The notes under the pieces were generated by a model that saw only the letters and a list, made by a program, of their open reading frames with translations, searched no databases and was not told the DNA's origin. A stretch of 64,000 nucleotides of DNA. It comes from Yoonia vestfoldensis (GTDB lineage Bacteria > Pseudomonadota > Alphaproteobacteria > Rhodobacterales > Rhodobacteraceae). Both the position numbers and the translations under genes were made by a program. Position 1 is the first letter of the stretch; the number at the start of each line of letters is the position of its first letter. Positions 52,551-61,593 of this stretch are shown in pieces. The stretch spans positions 2,536,001 through 2,600,000 of the forward strand of contig NZ_CP021431.1 in the NCBI RefSeq assembly GCF_002158905.1, written 5' to 3'.

Positions 52551-53372
52551 TCAGTCCGCCATCGCCCGGTTCAAATATTCCATGCTGATCCGCGCCCCTG
52601 CGGCGGGGTCGTCCCAGCTGTCCAGTTCGGTACAAATCCAACCCGCGAAACCCACGTCCCGGATCGCCTCAAGGATCGGGCCGGTCGGCACGTCGCCCCG
52701 ATCTAGTGGGGTGAAGGCAAAGGGGTCTTTCTGGAACCCCTTCAGATGGATGTAAGAAATGCGCGCCGCGTGATCGCGGATGAGTTGCGCAGGATCGCCC
52801 CCGGCAGCGGCCAGATGTGCCGTGTCCGGGCAGAAATCGATTGCCGTCAGATCGAATATCTTGGCAACCTCGGACGGCCCCTCAACGATGGTGGACAGGT
52901 GCGGGTGATAGTGTGCGCGCAATCCCCGGGCATCGGCAATCGCCTTGACGCGGTCTAGCGCGCCGCCCAGCTTGTGATAATCTGTCTCGCGCACTCCGTC
53001 GAACCGCTTGGCTCCGCCGCCCACCACCAGATGCGGCGCATCAAGTTCGGCGGCACGGTCAGCTGCACGGGTTACTCGCGCAAGTTCATCTGGCAGGATG
53101 TCGTCGAAAATGAAGTTCCCACCGGCGTAGGCTGCGACCAGCGTCAGCCCGTTGTCTGCCAGACTTTGCCTCATTTCCGCAGCTGACGCATCCAGCAAGT
53201 TACCGTCGAACAGCTCCACCCCCTGATAGCCCGCCGCCGCTATGTCGGCAAAGGCGCGATCCATTGCGCCAAAGGTGCGATAGCTGAGTTGGGTGATTGA
53301 GGTGACGCCCTCGGCATTACCGCCCAGCGCCCCCCAGCAATTGGCGTGATACGCCAGCTTCCATCCGGCCAT
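52551..53372 (-). CDS. Sugar phosphate isomerase/epimerase-like TIM barrel (first gene of the operon)
   Basis: A 273-residue AP-endonuclease-2-fold protein: 'MAGWKLAYHANCWGALGGNAEGV', 'GYQGVELFDGNLLDAS', 'HYHPHLSTIVEGPSEV' (metal His), 'IDFCPDTAHLAAAGGDP' (metal Asp/His) and 'ISYIHLKGF' (metal His). It is similar to myo-inosose dehydratase/IolE-like enzymes. The start at 53372 is chosen for the GGGAGGGG ribosome site; longer frames upstream have no family likeness. The operon promoter lies in 53373-53601. Confidence 0.87.
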   Translation of the reverse strand: MAGWKLAYHANCWGALGGNAEGVTSITQLSYRTFGAMDRAFADIAAAGYQGVELFDGNLLDASAAEMRQSLADNGLTLVAAYAGGNFIFDDILPDELARVTRAADRAAELDAPHLVVGGGAKRFDGVRETDYHKLGGALDRVKAIADARGLRAHYHPHLSTIVEGPSEVAKIFDLTAIDFCPDTAHLAAAGGDPAQLIRDHAARISYIHLKGFQKDPFAFTPLDRGDVPTGPILEAIRDVGFAGWICTELDSWDDPAAGARISMEYLNRAMAD

Positions 53373-53509
53373 CTGTGACCCCTCCCTCATTGCGCGTCCG
53401 GCGCGGTCTTGCCTGCCGAAGCGATCCTCCTGACGGCCGTCTTGACCGTGAGAGAAGCAGTAGGGCCACAATCGGCATAAGTCAACTATATTTATGCATA
53501 AGTTGTATG

Positions 53510-53534
53510 ACTTTTGCATATTAAATGCAAAAGT
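53510..53534. promoter_or_regulatory. Perfect 10+10 base inverted repeat between divergent operon and ROK regulator
   Basis: ACTTTTGCAT-ATTAA-ATGCAAAAGT, with perfect arms. It lies in the AT-rich intergenic region between the catabolic operon (leftward) and the ROK regulator gene (rightward), 68 bases before the ROK start. Two direct GCATAAGT copies (about 53475 and 53497) and a palindrome TTATGCATAA lie next to it. It is a likely operator for the ROK protein. Confidence 0.6.
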
Positions 53535-53601
53535 ATCTACTTGAACGACGGAATCAGGCCGACTATTCCTGTTGCACCTACTTGAGGAGCCTCTTTTGCC
53601 G

Positions 53602-54966
53602 ATGGACGCGAATGCCGCCGAATCATCCCGCTTGCGCGGCAAGGGCCGTCCGCGCACCAGCGAAACGGCAATCCCCTCGCTAATTGAAATCCTGAACTTG
53701 ATCCGGACTGAGCGCGCTTCCACGCGGCAGGAACTGGAGCGAGAGGCTGAGCTGGGCCGGGCAGTGGTGGCGGACCGACTGCAACTGCTATCGGATCTGA
53801 ACCTTGTCGATGAAAGCGAACTCGGCCACGCGACTGGTGGGCGAGCACCGCGCCTCGTTAAGTTCTCGGCCCGTCGCGGGCTGATTTTGCTGGCAACGCT
53901 GGATCAGATGTCGATCGGTGTAGGCGTTTCGGATCTGTCGGGCAACCTGCTGACCCAACACCATGAGGCCGCTAACCTGACCGCCCCAGTGGCACAACTG
54001 GCAGACAGGCTGACGTCCCTTTTCAACTGGTGTCTGGAACGTCAGGTCACGCCCACCGCGCCTTGGGGGATTTCCCTTTCAGTTCCCGGCACGGTGCCTT
54101 CCGGGCGCGACGATGCCTTCATGACCACCACGCCTCCCGTCCTTCCCGCATGGGAAGATTTCCCACTGGTTGAAACCCTGACCCGCCAGTTTGGCGTGCC
54201 GGTCTGGATTCGCTCTAGCGTCGAAACCATGGCGATGGGCGAATTGCACGTCGGTGCCGGGCACGGCCTGCGCTCCATGCTGTTCGTAAAGGTCGGGCGC
54301 CGGATCGGGGCGGGGATCGTCTGCGATGGGCAACTTTACCGCGGGGCGCAGGGAGCGGCGGGGTTGATCGGTGCGCTGCCAGTGGTGTCGGACGGGGTAG
54401 CCGGCACGCTGGACGTGATGGCAGGCTCCAACATGATCGAGCGCGAAGGGCGCGCCGCGGCGGAGAGCGGCCGCAGTCCGGTTCTGGCAGATCTCTTGCG
54501 TCGCGGAACCGAGATTACATCAATTGAAGTGTCACAGGCCGCCCAGATCGGCGATACTGCGGCGTCGGCGATCCTGTCGAAGTCGGGGCATCTTATCGGG
54601 CAAGTCGTAGCGACCCTCACCAACGCCCTGAACCCCGAGATCATCGTGCTATCGGGCACGCTGGTCCAGACCAATGACAATCTGTTGGCGGGCATCCGAG
54701 AAACAGTTTACGGGGCGTCCCATCCATTGGTGACGCGGGATCTGCGGATCATCTGCTCACAGATGGGCAGTTCCGCCGGTCTGGTCGGCGCTGCGCGGGT
54801 GGCATCAGAAGCGCTGTTTTCACCTTCCTTCCTCAAGGACTGGATCCTTCACGGAAAACCGAACATGCATCCCGGTTTCGTCGCCTTCCACGGCCTTGCC
54901 GACAAGGCCGAACCGCCGCCACCAAATCATTTGCCGCCATCTGACCCACGGAGGATCGAACCGTGA
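53602..54966 (+). CDS. ROK-family transcriptional regulator
   Basis: A 454-residue protein. After a short basic tail, a winged HTH (about 20-80, 'PSLIEILNLIRTERASTRQELEREAELGRAVVADRLQLL') is followed by a ROK sugar-sensing domain ('VGRRIGAGIVCDGQLYRGAQGAAGLIGAL'; 'IIVLSGTL' near the end). It controls the divergent operon, probably as a repressor. The ATG at 53602 follows GAGGAGCC; TTG at 53596 is possible. Its TGA overlaps the GTG of the next gene. The usual zinc-binding HxGHxxx and CxCG features are not obvious. Confidence 0.88.
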   Translation: MDANAAESSRLRGKGRPRTSETAIPSLIEILNLIRTERASTRQELEREAELGRAVVADRLQLLSDLNLVDESELGHATGGRAPRLVKFSARRGLILLATLDQMSIGVGVSDLSGNLLTQHHEAANLTAPVAQLADRLTSLFNWCLERQVTPTAPWGISLSVPGTVPSGRDDAFMTTTPPVLPAWEDFPLVETLTRQFGVPVWIRSSVETMAMGELHVGAGHGLRSMLFVKVGRRIGAGIVCDGQLYRGAQGAAGLIGALPVVSDGVAGTLDVMAGSNMIEREGRAAAESGRSPVLADLLRRGTEITSIEVSQAAQIGDTAASAILSKSGHLIGQVVATLTNALNPEIIVLSGTLVQTNDNLLAGIRETVYGASHPLVTRDLRIICSQMGSSAGLVGAARVASEALFSPSFLKDWILHGKPNMHPGFVAFHGLADKAEPPPPNHLPPSDPRRIEP

Positions 54967-56006
54967 CTATTTCCGGACTCGGGCCCCATGGTGAGCGCGC
55001 ATCGCCGCCCGAACGGGTCAGCCTGCTGCCAGAGGATCTGGCTGCCGCGAGGGCGGCAACCAGACGCGTGGCCATCGTGCTGCATACGCTGGACGGCGAT
55101 TGGACCAAACAGCAGATCTCCGGTATGCTGGGCATCTTCGGTGATTGTGGCGTGGTCGTCACCGAGGTGATCGATTGCGGTTTCTCCGTGAATCGGCAGG
55201 TGTCCGAATTAGACCGACTGATCGTGGCGGCACCGGATGCAATCGTGGCGTTGCCCGTGGCCAACGAACAGGTCGCAGCTGCATTCCGGCGGGTTTCGGA
55301 GTCTGGCATCCGACTGATACTTCTGGAGAACGTTCCCACGGGCCTCTTGCCCGGAAAGCATTACACTTCATTGGTGTCATCGGATAATTTCGGGTTGGGA
55401 AAAATGGCCGCCGCTGGCCTTGCCCCGCATCTGGTCGAGGGGGCGGCGGTAGGTGTCCTTGGCTTTGCAGCAGACTTCTTCGCCACAAACGAACGCGAGA
55501 TCGCCTTTGCCAATTGGTTGCAGGCCAACCGCCCCGACGTGCGCAGTCATGTCCGGCGGTTCGGTGCCATGGATGAAGCCGCCGAACTCGCTCTGCAGAT
55601 GATTGCGGACCACCCCGATATCTCGGCCTTCTTCGTGGTCTGGGACACGCCCGCGAACGCGGTGGCGACCCGGCTGCAGTCGGCGGGTTACACACCTGCT
55701 ATGGCGACGGTCGATTTGGGCGAAGATGTCGCCATCGCGCTGGCAGCGGGGCGGCAATTCGTCAGCGTGGCCGCCCAATTGCCCTTTCAGCAAGGGGTGG
55801 CCGCTGCCCGCACAACGATCCTCGCACTTTTAGACCGGACAGTACCGGCCTGGATCGCCATACCTGGAATGTCCGTGGCTCAAAGCAATGTGGCTGACAG
55901 CTTTCAGATCATCTGGAGAAAGCCTGCCCCCGCGAGGCGCTGCGCTTGCTTGGCCTTGCGCCCTGACGGCAAGAGTCGAACCGTTCGCTCGGTGTCAATT
56001 GGTTGA
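54963..56006 (+). CDS. Signal-less substrate-binding-protein-like sensor
   Basis: A 347-residue protein of the periplasmic sugar-binding fold without a signal peptide, so it should stay in the cytosol. It starts at GTG 54963, overlapping the ROK stop (GTGA). It is clearly related to the operon's binding protein: 'RVAIVLHTLDGDWTKQQISGML' against 'AAIVMHYGGNDWSRAQINGLE', plus 'LENVPTGLLPG' and 'VDLGEDVAIALAAG' against their equivalents. The last 30 residues are unlike the family. It may bind the transported sugar in the cytosol and act with the ROK protein. Confidence 0.8.
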   Translation: MTISGLGPHGERASPPERVSLLPEDLAAARAATRRVAIVLHTLDGDWTKQQISGMLGIFGDCGVVVTEVIDCGFSVNRQVSELDRLIVAAPDAIVALPVANEQVAAAFRRVSESGIRLILLENVPTGLLPGKHYTSLVSSDNFGLGKMAAAGLAPHLVEGAAVGVLGFAADFFATNEREIAFANWLQANRPDVRSHVRRFGAMDEAAELALQMIADHPDISAFFVVWDTPANAVATRLQSAGYTPAMATVDLGEDVAIALAAGRQFVSVAAQLPFQQGVAAARTTILALLDRTVPAWIAIPGMSVAQSNVADSFQIIWRKPAPARRCACLALRPDGKSRTVRSVSIG

Positions 56007-56283
56007 GCTGCATAGACTCCCGCAGCGCTGACGAAAAACCGCTATCTTGAACTCCATCGAAACGAAAACGCTGTCAGTCAATGACCGAGGAGGGTCGTCC
56101 TTGATGACCGTTGGAAAGCTACGGGTGCGAAGACAGCCAGCAATAGCGCGGTCCGTTTGGGCTCACTGCTGCCTTACGGCAGCACTGATAAAGGTTTAAT
56201 TTTGAAGATTGCTCAATGTCGGCTCTCGGTGGAGGGGCAATCCGAGTTCACGCTCGCAGCGAATGACCGCTTCCCGCCGATTC

Positions 56284-57808
56284 TGTGGAAAAACTAACGT
56301 TTGCGAGCGCAGAAATAGCTGTTCCAAATCCGGCGCGAGCGCCTTTTCTATCAGGCTTTGCGTATTTGCTGCGGTGCAGGAAATATCTTGGCGAGTTTGC
56401 GAAGGTTTTGGGCGGTTGCGGCGAGGAGGAATTCGTCATTTGCACCGCATGGACCACGTAATCGAAGCCGGCTCAGGCCGAGAATACGTTTGAGGTGGGC
56501 AAAGAGCATCTCAACCTTCTTCCTGAGCTTCATCGCAATCGCGTATTCATCCGTTTTGGCCAGATCTCTGGCAACTTGACGGGCATCTTCGTGTTCTTCA
56601 CGGGTGATCGATCTGGCGTCGGCATTAGGGCAGCACTTCGGCTTGGATGGGCAAACCTGACAGGTCAGCTTCAGCGCACGATACTTCGCGGTGCCCTTGC
56701 CCGTCGGGCCTCGGTTCGGGTCGGAATAATTACGGCGGAACTGCTTGAGCCCGTGCCCCTCGGGGCAGATGTATTGGTCGTTCTGCGCATCCCAGTCGAA
56801 ATCTGTGCGTGTCCAGGTCCCATCGGGGCGTCCGGCCTTGTCGATCACAGGGATGTAGGGATCGATCTTGCGATCCACGAGCCAGCCGAGCATTGGGCCT
56901 GAGCCATAGGCAGTGTCGGCGATCATCCAGTCAGGAACCAGGCCAAACTTGTCTTTCACCCGCGTCAGCATGGTTTTTGTCGATCCAACCTCGGCTTGCC
57001 GGATGGAGCGGGTGGGTTCCACATCCAAGATGACACCGTGATCCGTGTCGATGAGATAGTTGTCGGAATAGCTAAAGAAAGCAGGGCCTTTGCGGGCTGC
57101 TGTCCACTGACTGGCGGGATCAGAATGCGAGGTAAACTTGGGCTGCACCTCGCTTGCTGCGCCAAAGGCTGCCTTGTCCAGTGTGTCGAGATACTCGCGG
57201 ACGGCGCGGGGCGCATCCGCCGGGTCTATGCTTGCCGCGTGCCAGTCTTCCTTCGGCGTGGAGTTCTGCTTGTTGGCATCCGCTTCAATCAGGCTGGCAT
57301 CAACCGCCATGCGCTGGCCGCTGACCAGACCTTCGGCGATGCAACGCGCGACAGTCGTCTCGAACAGGTGGCGCAGAAGTTCGCTGTCGCGAAAACGCCC
57401 ATGCCGGTTCTTGGAAAACGTCGAGTGATCCGGGACACGATCGATCAGATCGAGGCGACAAAACCAGCGATACGCGATGTTCAGATGGACCTCTTCGCAG
57501 AGCCGCCGCTCTGAACGGATGCCGAAACAGTATCCGACCAGCAGCATCCGGATCAGCAGTTCGGGATCGACCGACGGGCGGCCCGTATGACTATAGAACT
57601 CCGCCAGATGGGCACGGATGCTGCTCAGGTCGACGAAGCGGTCGATGGATCGCAGCAGGTGATCCGTGGGAATGTGATCCTCGAGCGAAAACTCGTAAAA
57701 CAGCGCCGGTTGCGCTTCCTGCCTCGGTCCCATCATCGCCGATCCTCCCCTCAATTACAGGAATTGAATCAGTAGTTCAGCTCTCGATCAAGGAAGAGTT
57801 TTTCAACA
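56284..57808 (-). mobile_element. IS1182-family insertion sequence
   Basis: A transposase gene flanked by near-inverted repeats TGTGGAAAAACT (56284-56295) and AGTTTTTCAACA (57797-57808; reverse complement TGTTGAAAAACT): 11 of 12 bases match. The exact ends and any target duplication were not established. The 56007-56283 region between the sensor gene and the element has no clear gene. Confidence 0.7.
56351..57736 (-). CDS. IS1182-family transposase (DDE)
   Basis: A 461-residue DDE transposase with 'LIRMLLVGYCFGIRSERRLCEEVHLNIAYRWFCRLDL' (about 42-80), 'AVDASLIEADANKQN' (first Asp, near 145), 'MIADTAYGSGPMLGWL' (second Asp, near 270) and C-terminal 'CQVCPSKPKCCPNAD' with 'EMLFAHLKRILGLSRLRLRG' (the Glu of the DDE set). 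It appears intact. The start is at 57736 or 57733. Confidence 0.93.
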   Translation of the reverse strand: MMGPRQEAQPALFYEFSLEDHIPTDHLLRSIDRFVDLSSIRAHLAEFYSHTGRPSVDPELLIRMLLVGYCFGIRSERRLCEEVHLNIAYRWFCRLDLIDRVPDHSTFSKNRHGRFRDSELLRHLFETTVARCIAEGLVSGQRMAVDASLIEADANKQNSTPKEDWHAASIDPADAPRAVREYLDTLDKAAFGAASEVQPKFTSHSDPASQWTAARKGPAFFSYSDNYLIDTDHGVILDVEPTRSIRQAEVGSTKTMLTRVKDKFGLVPDWMIADTAYGSGPMLGWLVDRKIDPYIPVIDKAGRPDGTWTRTDFDWDAQNDQYICPEGHGLKQFRRNYSDPNRGPTGKGTAKYRALKLTCQVCPSKPKCCPNADARSITREEHEDARQVARDLAKTDEYAIAMKLRKKVEMLFAHLKRILGLSRLRLRGPCGANDEFLLAATAQNLRKLAKIFPAPQQIRKA

Positions 57809-57987
57809 AAATACGCCCAATGTGCCAGATGCTGCATTGCAACGTTACCGTAACTGTATCGGCTTTGGACTGATCCCGACCGTACATTCCGCACATGCGG
57901 CATAAGAACGCTGCAATCGTCCAATTTCGCCGGTCAACCCAAGTGGCCTAAAGCGCCCTAAAATAAGGCAAGTGTACTTTTGGGTTC

Positions 57988-59367
57988 CTACGCATCACCT
58001 TCGAACCGTGCCCTTATAAATAACGCAATCGCGTCAAGATCGCGGTGCTCTACAGCATCGGCAGCACGCAAATCACGTAGTGCTGCTTCCGCTTTTTCGA
58101 AGGTCATCCATTCGGTTTCAGGTACGTCAGGCGCCGACCACTTATCACGCAGATAGACTTTGAAAAGCGCCATCTCATCTGATGTCAGCAGCTCAGGGCT
58201 GTAAAACGCCACCAACCGCCGACCGAGCTGACGCAACCTAGGATCTGAAAGGCTTGCGGCGATTTCTTGCCGACGCGGCCAGGCCGCATGCTGAAACTCC
58301 TGCAAGAGTTGTTTGTCAGCATTGGAATAGAATTCCCCATAAATCTGTCGCTCAACCGACTTGGGCGGGGCATCGGGATCTTCGACGAAGCGTGCCGCCA
58401 TCGCAGCGCCTACACGCTGACGAAACTCAGGCGCATTGGCGATGACCTCGGCGCGGCGAAGATACTCTGCGCTGGGCGCTGCGGGTCCGAGGAGCGCGGG
58501 TGCCTTATTTGTGGACACGCCCCTAATGATCTTCGGGGTGCCGTCTACTGCCGCAAAGATCGCTGCATCCGAAGCTTCGAGAAAATCGGCTGGGTCTGCG
58601 GCATCCAGATCGAAAAACGCGGCCTGCGCGCTGTTGCCGTGAGAGTATCCGCAGAAACAGCCCACGTAGGAACGCGGCTCACCACCGCCAAAGCGCGTGA
58701 CCAGCTCGTAGGGCTGGAAGCTTTCAAGTTTTGCCTGCACACTCGCCTTGTGGGCGTTGTCGATCAACTCGGACCAAAGCGCTGGGCTACGCGTTGCGAT
58801 CAGACGTGCGATGTGGATGGTCGCCTCAACGTCCCCCAGGGCATCATGCGCGTTGTGGGCATTGAAGCCATTTGCAGGCGCCAGCCGATCTAGCTTGAAG
58901 CTCCGCCGGCCAGTGTCATCGGTGGGCCAGACGAGTAGGTCCGGGTGTCGGGCATAAGCGGCATAGACTGCAGGCAGAATGTCAAAGCGCGTGTTGCCAT
59001 TGAACTGCGTGGCGTAAATGTTCGGTAACAGATTCTGGTAGAAGGTCTGCCGCAGCACTTCCTCGTCGAACTTTATCGTGTTGTAGCCCACCCAGATTGC
59101 AGGCGCCCATCGCTGCGTGAACTCAGCCACCTGCTGCGAGAACTCAAACAGCGATGGCAGGCTTGGGTCTGTCAGCTGATCAGGCGTAACGCGAGTAACA
59201 ACCAACGCCTGCGGTGAAGGCAAAATATGGGGCGCCAACCGGCAGCGGATGTTGACCCGGTCCTTTTCCACGAAATTCTCATCCGTCCAGATCGCGGCGA
59301 ACTGCAGCGGCTGGTCGAACTCGGGAGAGATCCCCGTGGTTTCAAGATCGTAAAAGACAAAATCCAT
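57988..59367 (-). CDS. sbcB: Exodeoxyribonuclease I (SbcB)
   Basis: A 459-residue 3'-5' single-strand exonuclease. The DEDDh core shows 'MDFVFYDLETTGISPEFDQPLQFAAI' (Asp, Glu), 'VGYNTIKFDEEVLR' (Asp) and 'NAHDALGDVEATIHIARL' (His and last Asp), followed by the ExoI SH3-like and C-terminal domains. ExoI trims single-stranded DNA in recombination and repair. No recombination partner is nearby; the neighbours are an IS and a Fic gene. Confidence 0.9.
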   Translation of the reverse strand: MDFVFYDLETTGISPEFDQPLQFAAIWTDENFVEKDRVNIRCRLAPHILPSPQALVVTRVTPDQLTDPSLPSLFEFSQQVAEFTQRWAPAIWVGYNTIKFDEEVLRQTFYQNLLPNIYATQFNGNTRFDILPAVYAAYARHPDLLVWPTDDTGRRSFKLDRLAPANGFNAHNAHDALGDVEATIHIARLIATRSPALWSELIDNAHKASVQAKLESFQPYELVTRFGGGEPRSYVGCFCGYSHGNSAQAAFFDLDAADPADFLEASDAAIFAAVDGTPKIIRGVSTNKAPALLGPAAPSAEYLRRAEVIANAPEFRQRVGAAMAARFVEDPDAPPKSVERQIYGEFYSNADKQLLQEFQHAAWPRRQEIAASLSDPRLRQLGRRLVAFYSPELLTSDEMALFKVYLRDKWSAPDVPETEWMTFEKAEAALRDLRAADAVEHRDLDAIALFIRARFEGDA

Positions 59368-59503
59368 GAGATTTTCCTACACTGTAATATTATGCAAATC
59401 CATCTTCCGGCACAGCGGGGCAAACGCGACGGTTGCCTTAGCCCCATGGTGATCTGAAGGCGGGTTGGAGGCCAATTGCCCTATTTGCTTGCCGCAAAGA
59501 CGC

Positions 59504-59638
59504 TTTGATGGCAGCCAACAAGCGTCAAAACACGTTGATGGCAACGTTTGCCCAAAATCCGTTGCCAACAGGATTTGATGTGACTAGGGTGCCATCAAAC
59601 AACGTTGATGACAATTTGAGGCAAAAAATGGCCATCAA
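59504..59638. promoter_or_regulatory. Repeat-rich promoter region of the Fic gene
   Basis: The motif TTGATGGC or its reverse complement GCCATCAA occurs at 59505-59512 (as TTTGATGGC from 59504), 59535-59542, 59591-59598 and 59631-59638; two related TTGATG copies lie at 59575 and 59605. This many copies in 135 bases before and across the Fic start suggests operator sites, possibly for autoregulation through the C-terminal winged HTH of the Fic protein. Confidence 0.5.
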
Positions 59639-60761
59639 AGCATACGATCTGGCAGATGCAGTGAGCTATCATGAGGGCGCGTTTTCGCCCAAGTCACTGG
59701 ATTACGAACGCCTGCTTGGCCCTCTGGAAGAGGCTGCAGCTTCCCTGGCACGCTATGACGCCAAAATATCAGGCATGGTGAATGGCGAGCTGTTCCTCGC
59801 TCCATTGCGCCGCCAGGACGCGGTGACCTCGTCGCGGATGGAGGGCACTATCTCGACGATTGAGGACCTCTATCGCCTGGAGGCAGAGGAAGATTCCGGA
59901 AGCACGGACCTCTATCGCGATGCCCGTCACGACGACATTGAGACTTACCTCTATTCGCGCGCCCTCCGAAGCGCGCAAGTTGCCCTTGCCGAAGGTATGC
60001 CCCTTGGGGAACACCTGATCCGGTCTGCGCACCAGCAACTGCTCTCCGCCGGGCGTGGCGCTAGAAAGCGTCCAGGCAGCTATAAGATCGAGCAGAACTA
60101 CATCGGGGATGAGCGCCGCGGGAAGATTTATTATGTCCCCATCGCCCCCGAGCAGCTTGAGCCTGCGATGGCGGCTTTGGTGCAGTTCATCAATACGAGC
60201 GAAACGCGCCCACTCATCCGCACGGCTCTCGCACATGTTGAATTTGAAGCGCTTCACCCGTTCGAGGATGGCAATGGCCGGATCGGGCGCATGCTAATCA
60301 CGCTGATGCTCTGGCGACTAGGTGTGCTCAGCCAGCCCAACTTCTTCGTCTCCGGCTACTTTGAGACCCACAAGGACGAATATGTCGAGCGGATGCGGGC
60401 CGTGTCTGCAGAGGGCGACTGGACTGGTTGGGTGATATTCTTCCTGCAGGCCATGCATGAGCAGGCCACGGTGAATATCCAGACGGCCGATGCGATCTTT
60501 AAGCTGCATAGCGGAATGCGCGAGCGCTTCCGTGAGGTGCTAAACTCACAATTTCATGATCAGGCACTGGACTTCGTGTTCGCGAGCCCGGTGTTTCGCA
60601 ATGATCGGTTCGTGGAGAGATCGGGCATCCCAGCGACCACCGCGCGCTTGCTATCGCGACGCCTTGTCGATGCCGGCCTTCTAAGGACGCTTCAGCCCGC
60701 AGCGGGGCGGAGAGCTGCCCTTTATGCCTTCGACCCCTTGCTGGATCTCCTAAGGGTGTGA
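59628..60761 (+). CDS. Fic-family protein (AMPylator) with N-terminal inhibitory motif and C-terminal HTH
   Basis: A 377-residue Fic protein. The catalytic motif 'HPFEDGNGRIGR' is complete. An N-terminal 'SSRMEGT' matches the class II inhibitory (S/T)xxxE(G/N) motif that blocks ATP binding until released. The C-terminal part ('FRNDRFVERSGIPATTARLLSRRLVDAGLLRTL') is a winged helix, as in regulatory Fic/DUF4172-type proteins. It adds AMP to a target protein. I use the ATG at 59628; ATGs at 59505 and 59538 would add a segment overlapping the repeats. Confidence 0.85.
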   Translation: MAIKAYDLADAVSYHEGAFSPKSLDYERLLGPLEEAAASLARYDAKISGMVNGELFLAPLRRQDAVTSSRMEGTISTIEDLYRLEAEEDSGSTDLYRDARHDDIETYLYSRALRSAQVALAEGMPLGEHLIRSAHQQLLSAGRGARKRPGSYKIEQNYIGDERRGKIYYVPIAPEQLEPAMAALVQFINTSETRPLIRTALAHVEFEALHPFEDGNGRIGRMLITLMLWRLGVLSQPNFFVSGYFETHKDEYVERMRAVSAEGDWTGWVIFFLQAMHEQATVNIQTADAIFKLHSGMRERFREVLNSQFHDQALDFVFASPVFRNDRFVERSGIPATTARLLSRRLVDAGLLRTLQPAAGRRAALYAFDPLLDLLRV

Positions 60762-60870
60762 AGCCGCACTGCAAACAATCATGGTTCGGTCCGTTCTGTT
60801 CTCAATAGCGCCTTCACGTCGCGAATGGCGGGTGGTCCGTCAGTAGGTGCACCGAATGGAGTATTGCCGA

Positions 60871-61593
60871 TTATTGTACGGGCGTCGGCTGCAGCATCTC
60901 ATCGGTATCGAGCTTGAGTGCGCTGCGCCAAAGCGGTGTCTTGAAAACATGACAGTCACGCTTGCCTGTGCCCTCGTCCCGAGTCTCCATCAACAATCCT
61001 GCCCATTCAAGGGGCCGAAGCACGCATGATGAGAACGCGCCCATGGCCCGCCATCCGGCGGTGTGCCAATCCTCTGGCTCGCCGTAGAAGGCTTGGTACA
61101 AAGCCGCCTCAGTGGTTCCATGGTCAGCCTCGACGTTGATGACATTCATCCAGACATCCCATTTCCCAAACGGCCGATCGTCAAAACGGGCATAGGACGC
61201 GTGATCGATGCGGAGAACGAAGTACGGGATCAGCTCGGCAAACAAGCGCCCTGGCGATCGGGCCAGCTCAGCACCCTTCTTCGTCAACCGAAACGCCCCC
61301 TTATAATGCCGTCCGAGGCGTAACGAGATTAGCAGGAAGTGCAGAACCTCAAGTGGTGGGAATTCGTACTCATTAACGACCTTGTTGTAGCGGAACATTT
61401 CTTCGGCGCTTTTTCCCGGCCAATCGAAGTGCTCCACGGCCCAGTGTACGAAGACGCGCTTAAACGCCTTGGTTTGGGTGAGGCCGATCGAACCGTGCTC
61501 TTGGGCATATTGCAGCGTCAAAAATGCGCCCCGCAGCAGCAGCGAACGCATTAAATCTGGATGATCATCAGGGAGCGTACGGAATTCAATCAT
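60871..61593 (-). CDS. Hypothetical protein, unrecognised (240 residues)
   Basis: A 240-residue soluble protein with mixed composition ('MIEFRTLPDDHPDLMRSLLLRGAFLTLQYAQEHGSIGLTQTKAFKRVFVHWAVEHF', 'GAFRLTKKGAELARSPGRLFAELIPYFVL', 'RPLEWAGLLMETRDEGTGKRDCHVFKTPLWRSAL'). It may contain two winged-helix-like parts and resembles C-terminal parts of pRiA4b ORF-3-like proteins, but I am not sure. It follows the Fic gene tail-to-tail. The start at 61593 is used because the upstream codons are unlike a protein. Confidence 0.6.
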   Translation of the reverse strand: MIEFRTLPDDHPDLMRSLLLRGAFLTLQYAQEHGSIGLTQTKAFKRVFVHWAVEHFDWPGKSAEEMFRYNKVVNEYEFPPLEVLHFLLISLRLGRHYKGAFRLTKKGAELARSPGRLFAELIPYFVLRIDHASYARFDDRPFGKWDVWMNVINVEADHGTTEAALYQAFYGEPEDWHTAGWRAMGAFSSCVLRPLEWAGLLMETRDEGTGKRDCHVFKTPLWRSALKLDTDEMLQPTPVQ

